64,000 nt of DNA from Caldilineaceae bacterium SB0661_bin_34 (GTDB lineage Bacteria > Chloroflexota > Anaerolineae > Caldilineales > Caldilineaceae): assembly GCA_009841145.1 (NCBI GenBank), contig VXMJ01000081.1, forward strand, positions 44,919 through 108,918, read 5' to 3'. Position numbers and translations under genes: made by a program. Positions 55,966 through 64,000 of this stretch are shown here, piece by piece. Under the pieces are notes generated by a model. That model was given only the letters and a program-made list of their open reading frames with translations. It ran no database searches and had not been told where the DNA came from. Position 1 is the first letter of the stretch; every line of letters begins with the position of its first letter.

Positions 55966-58900
55966 TCAACACCCTTGTTGGCTCGCCGACGCAAGAGCTT
56001 GGGCAGTGAGCGCCCTCACTATGGCACTCTGATCGTCAAGGAGGCGCGCGCCAATACACTCGGCTACCTCAGGCGTAACATCCCGAAGCTGCTCCAGCGC
56101 GTAGACAACTTGTATCCGCACAAGCCTGTTGGCATCGAAAGCCAAGCGTTCCAGGAGTTCTTGGTCAGGATTCTGTTGCATACTCAGCATTGCCGCCGCC
56201 GCTTCTCTCACCCACGGGTTGGAATGGCCTACCAAGTCCACGATACGGACATCTGGGCTTGAGAGGTGCGACATCGTCAGAACGCCTGCACCAACTCGTT
56301 GCAGCTCTTCGGACTCCGCCCAAAGCCACTGCAGGGCTATCTCCCGGACATTGGAGCAGTCCTCCTGTTCTGTCGCACTCTGAGCCAAGAAAAGGAGTGC
56401 TGCCGCCTGGACGTTGGCCACGGTCCCAAAAGCAATCCGGAATCGACTGAGTGGATGCAAGGTGCTGGCATGGTACTCGTCTAGTTCAGAGACTCTCATC
56501 TCGGGCTTGGTCATCGGCCTCACGATCCCGGATAGTTCCCTCTTCCTTTCAGTCGAGAGCAGTTCCACGGCGGTTGCTGCTGAATTTAGCGCAGCGGCTC
56601 GACTCCAGGTCGGTTCGTGGTGATTGCTGCCAATCGCAACCAGCTTCTGGACGTACTGGTCGACAACCTCAACTTCCTGCTCCTTGAGGAACTGCTTGGA
56701 GATGTCGTACCGAGAAGGAAAGCTGTACTGTGAATGCTTTTCCAGAGGATACTGTTCCACAAACTGGAGACGGTCGGACCAGAGCTTCCGTGTTGCGGCG
56801 TTCAGATGCCCCAAGTGGGATAATGAGGCTGTGAGATCGCTCCCTTCTCGCTCGGCAACGCGCTCAAAGGTGGCGATGAGTTCATCCAAGTCGTTGCCGC
56901 ACTCGTTCAATGCCTGTATCCAATGATGGACGAGCCTACCTGCGGCCATCTCGGCGAGGACTGATGATGCTCCACTTCGGAAGGCTGGCCGGAACCGATA
57001 CAAGCGCGCAGCCACTATCCCAACACCTGGATCAGTGGGCCGGTACGGAGCCAAGTCGCGGGGAGCAGCTTGTTCCAACAGGGGCATGAGGCACTTGAGA
57101 TCGTCTTCAGTTGCTTCAATCACTACTGCTTGAAGTGCCCGGAATATCTCCGGCCTGTCGATTACGTCGGTGGAGGGTGCCTCTAGTCGTTCGACGAGGT
57201 CGTGAGTCAGCTCTCGGGCTACAGAAATCGGTGCGAAATCACCGAGTTGCTCGAGCGCGGTGAGTGCAGTCGCTTGAACCCAAGGTGCCGGACTGTCCAC
57301 CATGTCGGTGAGGAAATCAGGCCAAGCATTCAACTGAGACGACAGGTCCTTGACCCGTTGGTTGTCACCACCAAGCAATCCTTGTTCAAGTGCAGCGAGG
57401 GGCTCGTCGGACTCGCCATAGACCCGCGCCAGGTGCGCACGTGACTCGAGTTCGTCCGCGAGGCTTCCGCTGCGGATCGCCTCGAGCAATCGGTATCTGG
57501 ACCATCGGTGGGCGTTGGACAACTGCTGATTCGCGAGATGCCGATAGACGTGCTCCCGAGTGCGAGGGTTCGTCGTCACATACGACCGCGAGCCTTGAAT
57601 TGTGAGTGCCGTTCGGTACGTCTCGGCGCGTTCTTCATGGCGTTCGATTGGGTAGAGCACTGTCAGCGACCAGAGTGCTTTCTCGACATCCAGATCAAGG
57701 TTTGCGTCCGCTGCAAACTTCATTGCCAAACGGTACAGTTGCTCTGCCCGTTTCACTTCTCCTTCCCATGCAGACCAGCGGGCAGTCCGAAGGAGCACGT
57801 ATGCTCGTTCCTGTTCGGGTAATCGCAACTCTTCGGCTTGGCGAGTGAGATGCGCCCGATCTCCTTCAACACCGGCATCGGCTAGTGCAAGGCTGACTCG
57901 TAGAGCTGTCTTGCGGTTGCCATTTTCTCCTGCACGTCGAAGGCTTTCCACGCGATCAAGCACGATCCTGAACTTTCGGTCAGCCACGGCCGCCTCCGCA
58001 ACAAGCATGGCGATGACCGGTGTGTATTCGTCATCTGGCTCGAGGGCATCGAACCAACGCGCGAGGTCTTCGAGAGCCTGAGGACGCTCATGCCACTGCA
58101 CGAAGGATCGGAGGGCAGCTTCGTGCACCTGTCGGGTTTCATCGACATCGTCATGTAGCTCATCGAATTCTAATGACACCTCCGACGAAGGCTTCGGTTC
58201 GGCTCGCTCAATGAGATCACGGATGGCGAGCTTCATCAACACATCATGGCTCGCGGCTGGGTTTCCCGCGTTCTTCAACGACTTGGCTTGCAACAAGTCG
58301 AAACGGTCGGCGTACGCGGGAAAGCGTTTTCGAAGCTCGTCCGCGATCACCCGGTAGGCCTTCGCGGCTTCCTCCGGTGAGGTCTGAGCGAGGCGTCCAG
58401 CCTCTTCAACCCTCTCTGTGATTCCAAGTGCCTCAACCGGGCCGAGGAGCAATGCCTCGGAATCCAATAGCCGACTGCGCTCTGGAGACGTGTCGAAGTG
58501 GACCTCAATCCGTGGAAGGTCGAAGTAATCACTGATGAGTTTTTCCTTGTCACGAAGGCGATGTGTGAGTTCCACAGCGTCCCAAAGCCTGATCGGGAAT
58601 GAGTGCTGCTGGTTCAGTTCATGGAGCTTGTCTTGGAGTTTCCGATCGTTTGCTTCAATCGACATGCAGACAACAAACTCATCAGTACGAGCCACAATCG
58701 GACCTTCGGTGTAGAGGCTCACCGCCGTTTCCAACTCTCCCGCAGTAAGTTTCCCCCTTTGCTTCACTTGGAAGGCCGTCCGTGTGCCTTTGGGTGAATG
58801 GCCGGTAAAATCGACACCATCTTGGGCCTGCCCCGATCCACCAGGCCCGTGGACGTCGGTAAATCCGTGAACTCTTGCTATGTCTTGGCAGAGGCGCTCG

Positions 58901-59040
58901 AAATCTCGCCATCCAAGGTCACGGAATGGAAACTCGGTCAAGGGAGTTCTGGTGGGCAGGCGGGGCCTGTCCCGCGAAGGCAGAGACTCCTCCGCCGCAT
59001 GGTTTAGAGGTTCGTCGAACACGGTACTGTCTTGGGGCAT
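55966..59040 (-). CDS. Large Mrr-type nuclease protein with TPR/HEAT-like helical repeats
   Basis: 1,024 residues. About 36-130 is an Mrr/PD-(D/E)xK domain: E48 in GWRDFERLCQDIARVHGF, a G-rich turn (GPGGSGQAQ), D74/D77 in DGVDFTG and Q91-V92-K93 in AFQVKQ, the QxK form of the motif. About 190-560 is helical with TPR-like pairs (YRLAMKFAADANLDLDVEKALW). About 860-1015 is HEAT-like (SPDVRIVDLVGHSNPWVREAAAAML...). No Walker A motif is present, so it is not a STAND-type Avs protein. It lies divergent from hsdM. A DNA-cutting defence effector with a repeat-based sensor is inferred. Confidence 0.7.
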   Translation of the reverse strand: MPQDSTVFDEPLNHAAEESLPSRDRPRLPTRTPLTEFPFRDLGWRDFERLCQDIARVHGFTDVHGPGGSGQAQDGVDFTGHSPKGTRTAFQVKQRGKLTAGELETAVSLYTEGPIVARTDEFVVCMSIEANDRKLQDKLHELNQQHSFPIRLWDAVELTHRLRDKEKLISDYFDLPRIEVHFDTSPERSRLLDSEALLLGPVEALGITERVEEAGRLAQTSPEEAAKAYRVIADELRKRFPAYADRFDLLQAKSLKNAGNPAASHDVLMKLAIRDLIERAEPKPSSEVSLEFDELHDDVDETRQVHEAALRSFVQWHERPQALEDLARWFDALEPDDEYTPVIAMLVAEAAVADRKFRIVLDRVESLRRAGENGNRKTALRVSLALADAGVEGDRAHLTRQAEELRLPEQERAYVLLRTARWSAWEGEVKRAEQLYRLAMKFAADANLDLDVEKALWSLTVLYPIERHEERAETYRTALTIQGSRSYVTTNPRTREHVYRHLANQQLSNAHRWSRYRLLEAIRSGSLADELESRAHLARVYGESDEPLAALEQGLLGGDNQRVKDLSSQLNAWPDFLTDMVDSPAPWVQATALTALEQLGDFAPISVARELTHDLVERLEAPSTDVIDRPEIFRALQAVVIEATEDDLKCLMPLLEQAAPRDLAPYRPTDPGVGIVAARLYRFRPAFRSGASSVLAEMAAGRLVHHWIQALNECGNDLDELIATFERVAEREGSDLTASLSHLGHLNAATRKLWSDRLQFVEQYPLEKHSQYSFPSRYDISKQFLKEQEVEVVDQYVQKLVAIGSNHHEPTWSRAAALNSAATAVELLSTERKRELSGIVRPMTKPEMRVSELDEYHASTLHPLSRFRIAFGTVANVQAAALLFLAQSATEQEDCSNVREIALQWLWAESEELQRVGAGVLTMSHLSSPDVRIVDLVGHSNPWVREAAAAMLSMQQNPDQELLERLAFDANRLVRIQVVYALEQLRDVTPEVAECIGARLLDDQSAIVRALTAQALASASQQGC

Positions 59041-59210
59041 GAGTATGACCAGCCGCCATGGGCATCTGCAGTGCTGAACGAGAGCGGTATCACTCCTCCT
59101 CCGCTGATTCTGCGGTGTTGGACTGAAGCCTGTCCATTATCGCAAGTGGGCTGCTTCATCGGTGGTGGTAGCGGTATGCTTCACTCTGTGAATGACCAAG
59201 TGAGAGGCGT

Positions 59211-61329
59211 ATGAACACGCGAACGCACACCGAGCTGGCGAACTTCATCTGGGGAATTTGCAACCTGCTGCGTGGCCCCTACAAGCGCAATGAGTACCGT
59301 AAGGTCATCCTTCCTCTCACCGTACTCCGACGCTTTGACTGTGTGCTCGCTGGGACAAAGGAAGCCGTGCTCGCTGCCAACGCAAGGTACATTGGCAACA
59401 GCACGAATGTGAGGCGGCAACTGCTTGAACAGGCCGCTGGACTGTCGTTCTACAACACCTCGAGAATGGACTTCGACCGGCTGCTCGACGATCCCAACCT
59501 GATCGCCCAGAACCTCAATGTCTATATCCGTGACTTCTCCGGTAACGTCCGCGAGATCATGGAGCGATTCGCCTTCGGTGAACAAGTAGCACGCATGGAT
59601 GAGAAGAATCTGCTGTTCCAGGTGATTCGGAGATTCTCCAGCTTGGACCTGTCACCCGAGCGCGTTGACAACGTGCAGATGGGGTACGTGTTCGAGGAGC
59701 TTATCCGCATCGGTGCCGAGCAGGCGAACGAAGAGGCCGGAGAGCACTTCACCCCGCGCGAAGTGATCCGGCTGATGGCCAGCCTCCTGCTTTCGCCCGA
59801 GCCCGACCTCGGCAAAAGCCACATCGTGAAGACGATCTACGATCCCGCGTGTGGAACCGGTGGCATGCTGTCGGTCGCCGAGGACTATCTCCGCAAGCAC
59901 AACCGTGAGGCGAATCCGATCCTCTTTGGGCAGGATTACAACGATGAATCCTGGGCGGTCTGCAAGTCGGACATGCTGATCAAGGGTGAGAATGCCGACA
60001 ACATCATCCTCGGAGACAGCTTTTTGCAGGATGGCTACGCGCGTGGAAGTGGCCCCGAGCAGCCGTCGACATTCGACTACATGCTTGCCAACCCACCATT
60101 TGGTGTGGAGTGGAAGCAGCAGGAGCAATACATCAAGCAGGAGCGCGACACTCTTGGCTTTGGGGGGGCGTTTCGGCGCGGGGCTGCCGAGGATCAACGA
60201 TGGCTCGCTGTTATTCCTTCAGCATATGCTGTCGAAGATGCAGCCCATTGCCGAGGACGGCACGGGCGGCAGCCGCATCGCCATCGTCTTCAACGGCTCT
60301 CCGCTATTCACTGGCGATGCCGGCAGTGGCGAGAGCAACATTCGCCAGTGGATCATCGAGAACGACTGGCTTGAGGCGATCGTGGCACTACCCGATCAAC
60401 TCTTCTATAACACCGGCATCTCGACCTACATCTGGGTGTTGACCAACCGTAAGGAGACACGGCGGCAGGGCAAGGTGCAGCTTATCGACGGCCGGAAGTT
60501 CTTTGTGAAAATGCGCAAGAGCCTCGGTAACAAGCGCAACGAACTGTCTTGCGAGCAGATCAATGATCTCACCCGCATCCACGGCAACTTTGAGGATGGT
60601 GAGACGCGCCCAATCATCGACGAGGATCCAGTCACGCATGAGTCTCGTACGCGGCCACGCGTGGTGAGCAAGGTGTTCTCCAACGAGGACTTTGGCTATC
60701 GCAAAATCACTGTCGAGCGGCCGCTACGCCTCAACTTTGCCGCGACAGGGGAACGGATCGCGCTGATCGAGGATCAGCGCGCGTTCCAGAACCTCGCCAA
60801 GAGCAAGAAGCGCGCCGGTCCCGTGCGCGATGCGGAGGTTGCTGAGGGCAAGGTACGGCAGGAAGCAATCCGCAGCCTGTTGCAGTCGCTCGCGGACGAA
60901 ATGGGCGGAGAGGTCGTATGTGACCGCGAGTTGTTTGTCGAAGTCTTGCGCGATGTTGAAGCAACCGCTGGCTTGAAGCTGAAGGCGCTGGAGCGCAAGG
61001 CAGTACTGGCGGCACTCGGGGAGCGCGACCCGGAGGCCGAGGTTTGCCGTGACCGCCGCGGCAACCCGGAGCCGGACACCAAACTGCGTGATGACACCGA
61101 ATCCGTGCCGCTCAACGAGGATATCGATGCTTACATCAAGCGTGAGGTGTTACCACACTTCCCCGATGCGTGGGTGGATGACAGCAAGACGAAGATCGGC
61201 TATGAAATTCCACTCAATCGCCATTTTTACGTGTACGAGCCTCCGCGTCCACTCAAGGAAATCAAAGCGGATCTGCAAGTACTTGAGCAGGAGATTTCGG
61301 GCCTGCTGTCGGATATCGTGGGATGTTGA
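59211..61329 (+). pseudogene. hsdM: Type I restriction-modification DNA methyltransferase (HsdM), frameshifted in a G7 run
   Basis: The first frame (59211-60374) has the HsdM N-terminal helical domain, HFTPREVIRLM, SAM motif I DPACGTGG (211-218) and catalytic NPPF (294-297). At GGCTTTGGGGGGGCG (G7 at 60162-60168) the homology jumps to the next frame (RFGAGLPRINDGSLLFLQHM, then WIIENDWLEAIVALPDQLFYNTGISTYIWVLTN) and continues to 61329. With one G fewer the protein would be 705 residues. No hsdS or hsdR is next to it. The break may be a sequencing error, a true mutation or a phase-variable switch. It makes N6-methyladenine in intact relatives. Confidence 0.85.
60162..60168 (+). repeat. G7 homopolymer at the hsdM frameshift
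   Basis: Seven consecutive G follow CTTT at this site. Six would keep the hsdM frame (G-F-G-G-R-F-G). Homopolymer G runs change length by slippage and are known phase-variation switches in other methyltransferase genes. They are also common sites of sequencing error. Confidence 0.7.
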
Positions 61330-61378
61330 TGGCATGGTCAGAAACCACCGGGGCCGTATGAATCAAACTGTGTGAGCC

Positions 61379-61555
61379 ATGCCGAAGGTGAGAGAGGGGA
61401 TTCGCATTGTGGAGCGCGATGGCAGTCACCGCCAGTTTCGCTATCCCGATAAGCTTGGTAAGGTGACAATTCCGGTCAAACCGGGAGACGAGGTATCGAA
61501 GGGCATGTGGATCAACATTCAAAAACAGGCTGGTCTCAGAAGGAACGCACAATGA
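61379..61555 (+). CDS. hicA: HicA-type mRNA interferase toxin, with internal deletion
   Basis: 58 residues from the ATG at 61379: PKVREGIRIVERDGSHRQF, then KLGKVTIPVKPGDEVSKGMW and the QKQAGL end. It fits HicA (double-stranded RNA-binding fold, catalytic His in GSHRQ, here H17). Family members carry about eight more residues between the DG and SHRQF (WYLVRxxG). Their loss removes a core strand, so the toxin may not fold. The stop overlaps the hicB ATG (ATGA). Confidence 0.75.
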   Translation: MPKVREGIRIVERDGSHRQFRYPDKLGKVTIPVKPGDEVSKGMWINIQKQAGLRRNAQ

Positions 61556-61893
61556 AGTTGACCTACGCAGTCGTCATTGAGCAAACTCCTAACAACTATG
61601 CTGCCTATGCTCCGGAAGTGCCAGGCTGCATCAGTACTGCCAAGACTTGGGACGAGATGCTGGTGATGATCCGCGAAGCACTCACTGCCCACATCGAATT
61701 CTTGATCGAGGATGGCGATCCCGTACTGGAGCTAATGATGTCCATTGATGATGCCATCGCATTTTATAGCGAAACTCTCGCCAAGGTTGATGAGGAGTCA
61801 CTGGCGGAATACAGAGACGCCCCAGCAACGATCTCGACGACGTTCCGCATAGTAGAGAGCGAGGTTCCCGCACTGCAACTCGCGACTGCCTAA
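61552..61893 (+). CDS. hicB: HicB-type antitoxin
   Basis: 113 residues from the ATG at 61552. The N-terminal HicB fold is clear: MKLTYAVVIEQTPNNYAAYAPEVPGC, TAKTWDEMLVMIREALTAHIEFLIEDGDPV. The usual C-terminal helix-turn-helix or ribbon-helix-helix is not obvious; the last 50 residues are acidic and lack a clear DNA-binding motif. It would bind and block HicA. It overlaps hicA by four bases, so they are one operon. Confidence 0.82.
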   Translation: MKLTYAVVIEQTPNNYAAYAPEVPGCISTAKTWDEMLVMIREALTAHIEFLIEDGDPVLELMMSIDDAIAFYSETLAKVDEESLAEYRDAPATISTTFRIVESEVPALQLATA

Positions 61894-61964
61894 GGGCACT
61901 CTCTCATACCACCACAATCTAGCCCTTGTGGTACTGGGAAACACGGATGGTGGCAAACCCAATC

Positions 61965-64000
61965 TCACGGCAATTCCATGTTCAGGCCCGCGGGGGGATA
62001 CTTCCAGTCGGAGACGTTAGCTCCCGACATGTCGTGGCGCTCAAGGTACCAGCCGATGTCATCGATTTCGAAGAACGAGATCGCCGTCTGCGGCTGCCCG
62101 TGGGTATGGAAGACCTGCCTAACGTGAGGAGCTTTGCTCCGGGGCCAGTAGGCGTTGCTTCCACCGTACTGCCCGTTGTTGGCGACAACCACGAGCTGGA
62201 ACATGTGGTAGTGCAGTGCCTCGGCCATATTGTCAAACGTCTTGACATCTTGGTTGAGTGCTGGAATCGCCAGGACATCCGACTCATCTCTGAGATCCGT
62301 AACAAGGCCAAGGTCCGTCGCGTCGTAGCAGACGGCTGCTGTCAGCCAGATTGGCTGTCTACCCTCATCGGACCATGGATAGCCAATTAACCACTGGCAG
62401 GGCCGAAAGCCCCGCAGAAGGTGTACACCACCATCATCTTTGAACTTTCGCTCCTTTGAAGCGAGATGTGCCTTCCCCTGACGGCGAGTCTTGATCTGCA
62501 ACCCGTAGGTGTTCGACCATTCCGGGATGATCCACAGGGCTGAGTTGATGAGCGGTTGCTCCGCTAGAATCTTTTCGTAGGTTAGCCCAGCGAGGATCAT
62601 CGTTCTGTGAGCCCGTGCGAAAGGGACCAGATGAGTATCAACGTCATTTGGATGGACGGCAAGCTCAGGCAGGATCAGCCAATCAAGCCGCCCTCCCTTC
62701 CCTTTGTGTGTGTCTCTCAACGCCAACATGCGTTCCACCGACGCGAGTGCTGCCGACAAGTGATTGCGGTGCCTTCGCCGAATTGCGGGCTCATTGAGTG
62801 CCAAGTCTGTGGGCTTGAAGTCGTCGTCTGCCGGGATCGCTGTCTGGACCACGCAGGCACGAAGTGGTCTCTTGGTGTGCATCGCAGGTGGCCGTCTGGC
62901 CCGCAGCGGCAGGATTAGTTCGCGAGTGGCACTACCGCGTTTCTGCTCAAGATCTGCGATTCTCTGGTCAATCTGTATCTTTGTCTCTTGGATGCTTTGC
63001 TCAACCTCACTGAACAGGTCTGGAACATGGCATCCCGGCCAATGCAGCAGGTCCAGTAGGAAGCCTTCAACCCATTCCGTTATCGGAAGCCAGTCGTGTC
63101 CGAAAGCCGGTTGCCCGGAATATAGGCCGTACATTCGCTGGTACCAGTGGGGCTCAGCAGGGCGATACGAAGACTCGCTTACTTTCCAATTTTCCTTGCG
63201 GACGGGACGCGTGAAGTCCGGCTGCCCGGACAAGATGAATCGCAACAGGAAACCGAGTTGGAAACGCCATCGCTCACCGTCTGGGCACCATGCGGGTACC
63301 TCGTACAGCGAACCCGATGTGCCAGCTCGACTCACCAGGATCTGTAGGTTTTTTACGTCAGCAACATTCTGGTCTTCAACGATCCTCAGCCTGACCTGCC
63401 CCGGTGTGATCACGGCGGGGGCACATTCCTGCTGCTCCCACGTTTCGAGGAAAGCCTTCGCGAAGCGCAGAAGAGAGAGTTCGTTGCGAAGAACACCGCT
63501 CGGGTGCAATTTTAGGATTGCCGTGGCCAGCGTATCCTGTTTGCCGTTAGAACTCTTCACTCCCCAGCAAAGGTCGTCACGGATGCGCGCCGGAAGGTCA
63601 CAGAAGCTGTGAGCATCAGTCTCGGTGCCAATGAGTTCGAGAAGAAATGACAGGTCCCTCTGTGCAAGCTGCCGTTTCCGCGATCGATTGAGGCCAGGCC
63701 GCGTCAGATTAACGGCCCGTTCTCGATCTACGAACGCACGTCTGGCGAGAACCGCGAGCGTGGCGAAATCCGAACTCCATAGATGTTCTCTTTCACCACG
63801 CAGGAATCGGATGAGCTTCAGGTAATGACGAAGCTCTGGCTTGGTCCCCATGCGTATGACAGGTACTCCGGCAGGATCGAAGGCAGCAAGGAACAGCAAT
63901 GCCTGCTGCCTGAGGTACCAGGGAATCGCCTGACCGGGTAAGGCCACTAAGCCTTTCGTATGGACAAATATCAAGATGAGAGTTGGTCCCGGAGATCCCG
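61965..64000 (-). CDS. Nitrilase-domain protein, C-terminal part; likely RT-nitrilase defence protein (runs off window end)
   Basis: The minus-strand frame is open to the window end (678 codons; a TTG at 63974 is only a possible start). From about residue 370, counted from that TTG, it is a carbon-nitrogen hydrolase: catalytic E437 in WLILPELAV, K501 in GKAHLA, and C549 in AAVCYDATDLG. The first 360 residues are helical and end in YQRMYGLYSGQPAFGHDWLPITEWVEGFLL, which resembles the region after the polymerase core in DRT1/UG1-type reverse transcriptases, whose C-terminus is a nitrilase. The reverse transcriptase motifs would lie beyond 64000 and are not seen. Confidence 0.6.
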   Translation of the reverse strand, partial: GSPGPTLILIFVHTKGLVALPGQAIPWYLRQQALLFLAAFDPAGVPVIRMGTKPELRHYLKLIRFLRGEREHLWSSDFATLAVLARRAFVDRERAVNLTRPGLNRSRKRQLAQRDLSFLLELIGTETDAHSFCDLPARIRDDLCWGVKSSNGKQDTLATAILKLHPSGVLRNELSLLRFAKAFLETWEQQECAPAVITPGQVRLRIVEDQNVADVKNLQILVSRAGTSGSLYEVPAWCPDGERWRFQLGFLLRFILSGQPDFTRPVRKENWKVSESSYRPAEPHWYQRMYGLYSGQPAFGHDWLPITEWVEGFLLDLLHWPGCHVPDLFSEVEQSIQETKIQIDQRIADLEQKRGSATRELILPLRARRPPAMHTKRPLRACVVQTAIPADDDFKPTDLALNEPAIRRRHRNHLSAALASVERMLALRDTHKGKGGRLDWLILPELAVHPNDVDTHLVPFARAHRTMILAGLTYEKILAEQPLINSALWIIPEWSNTYGLQIKTRRQGKAHLASKERKFKDDGGVHLLRGFRPCQWLIGYPWSDEGRQPIWLTAAVCYDATDLGLVTDLRDESDVLAIPALNQDVKTFDNMAEALHYHMFQLVVVANNGQYGGSNAYWPRSKAPHVRQVFHTHGQPQTAISFFEIDDIGWYLERHDMSGANVSDWKYPPAGLNMELP

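Overview
This 64 kb window is a bacterial chromosome segment. Most of it is GC-rich (low 60s % by eye) with tightly packed genes. Gene content points to Chloroflexota, possibly a marine or host-associated lineage. The clues are RNase J instead of RNase E, a DUF2203 protein, an FHA/winged-helix regulator facing a Ser/Thr kinase, a DivIVA/AtpF-like coiled-coil protein before DUF177-rpmF, an FtsK with a long acidic/proline linker, and no LPS or outer-membrane genes. The assignment is inference from gene families; there is no rRNA or tRNA in the window to test it.

Layout. 1-9.4 kb: lipA (partial), an O-antigen-ligase-like membrane protein, ATC hydrolase-like, HD phosphohydrolase and mannonate dehydratase genes; then an unrecognised exported protein followed by a two-component system, an ErpA-type Fe-S carrier, DUF2203 and rhodanese. 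9.6-19.5 kb: endonuclease IV, the tsaB-rimI-udg cluster, RNase J, FtsK and a GH31 glycosidase. 19.9-26.8 kb (minus): an amino-acid permease with two UspA domains, a sulfurtransferase, an aldo/keto reductase, a Cys/Met-metabolism PLP enzyme and mreB. 26.9-31.4 kb: urease ureDABCFG without ureE. 31.6-38.7 kb (minus): the complete F1Fo ATP synthase operon with an AtpZ-like leader gene. 38.9-52.1 kb: Ser/Thr kinase and FHA regulator (divergent), hemW, coaD, DivIVA-like, DUF177, rpmF, fabD, fabG, nusB, tatA, tatC, a small coiled-coil protein, an acyl-CoA synthetase (minus) and proS.

52-55.6 kb is a rearranged zone. About 330 bp from the 3' end of proS is repeated downstream of an RCC1-repeat lipoprotein. 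The second copy is preceded by a short remnant of the start of a purine nucleoside phosphorylase (PNP) gene and the end of a xer-like gene, whose intact copies lie just beyond. The offsets fit an old 1,266-bp tandem duplication in which one PNP copy was replaced by the RCC1-like gene.

55.9-64 kb has lower GC by eye and looks like a defence island. It holds a 1,024-residue protein with an Mrr-type PD-(D/E)xK nuclease domain followed by helical repeats and no visible NTPase; a type I DNA methyltransferase (HsdM) broken by one extra base in a G7 run; a hicAB pair whose HicA has lost about 8 residues of its fold; and, running off the window end, a protein ending in a nitrilase domain that resembles the C-terminal half of a defence-associated reverse transcriptase of the RT-nitrilase (DRT1/UG1-like) type. 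The reverse transcriptase domain itself would lie outside the window, so that call is provisional.
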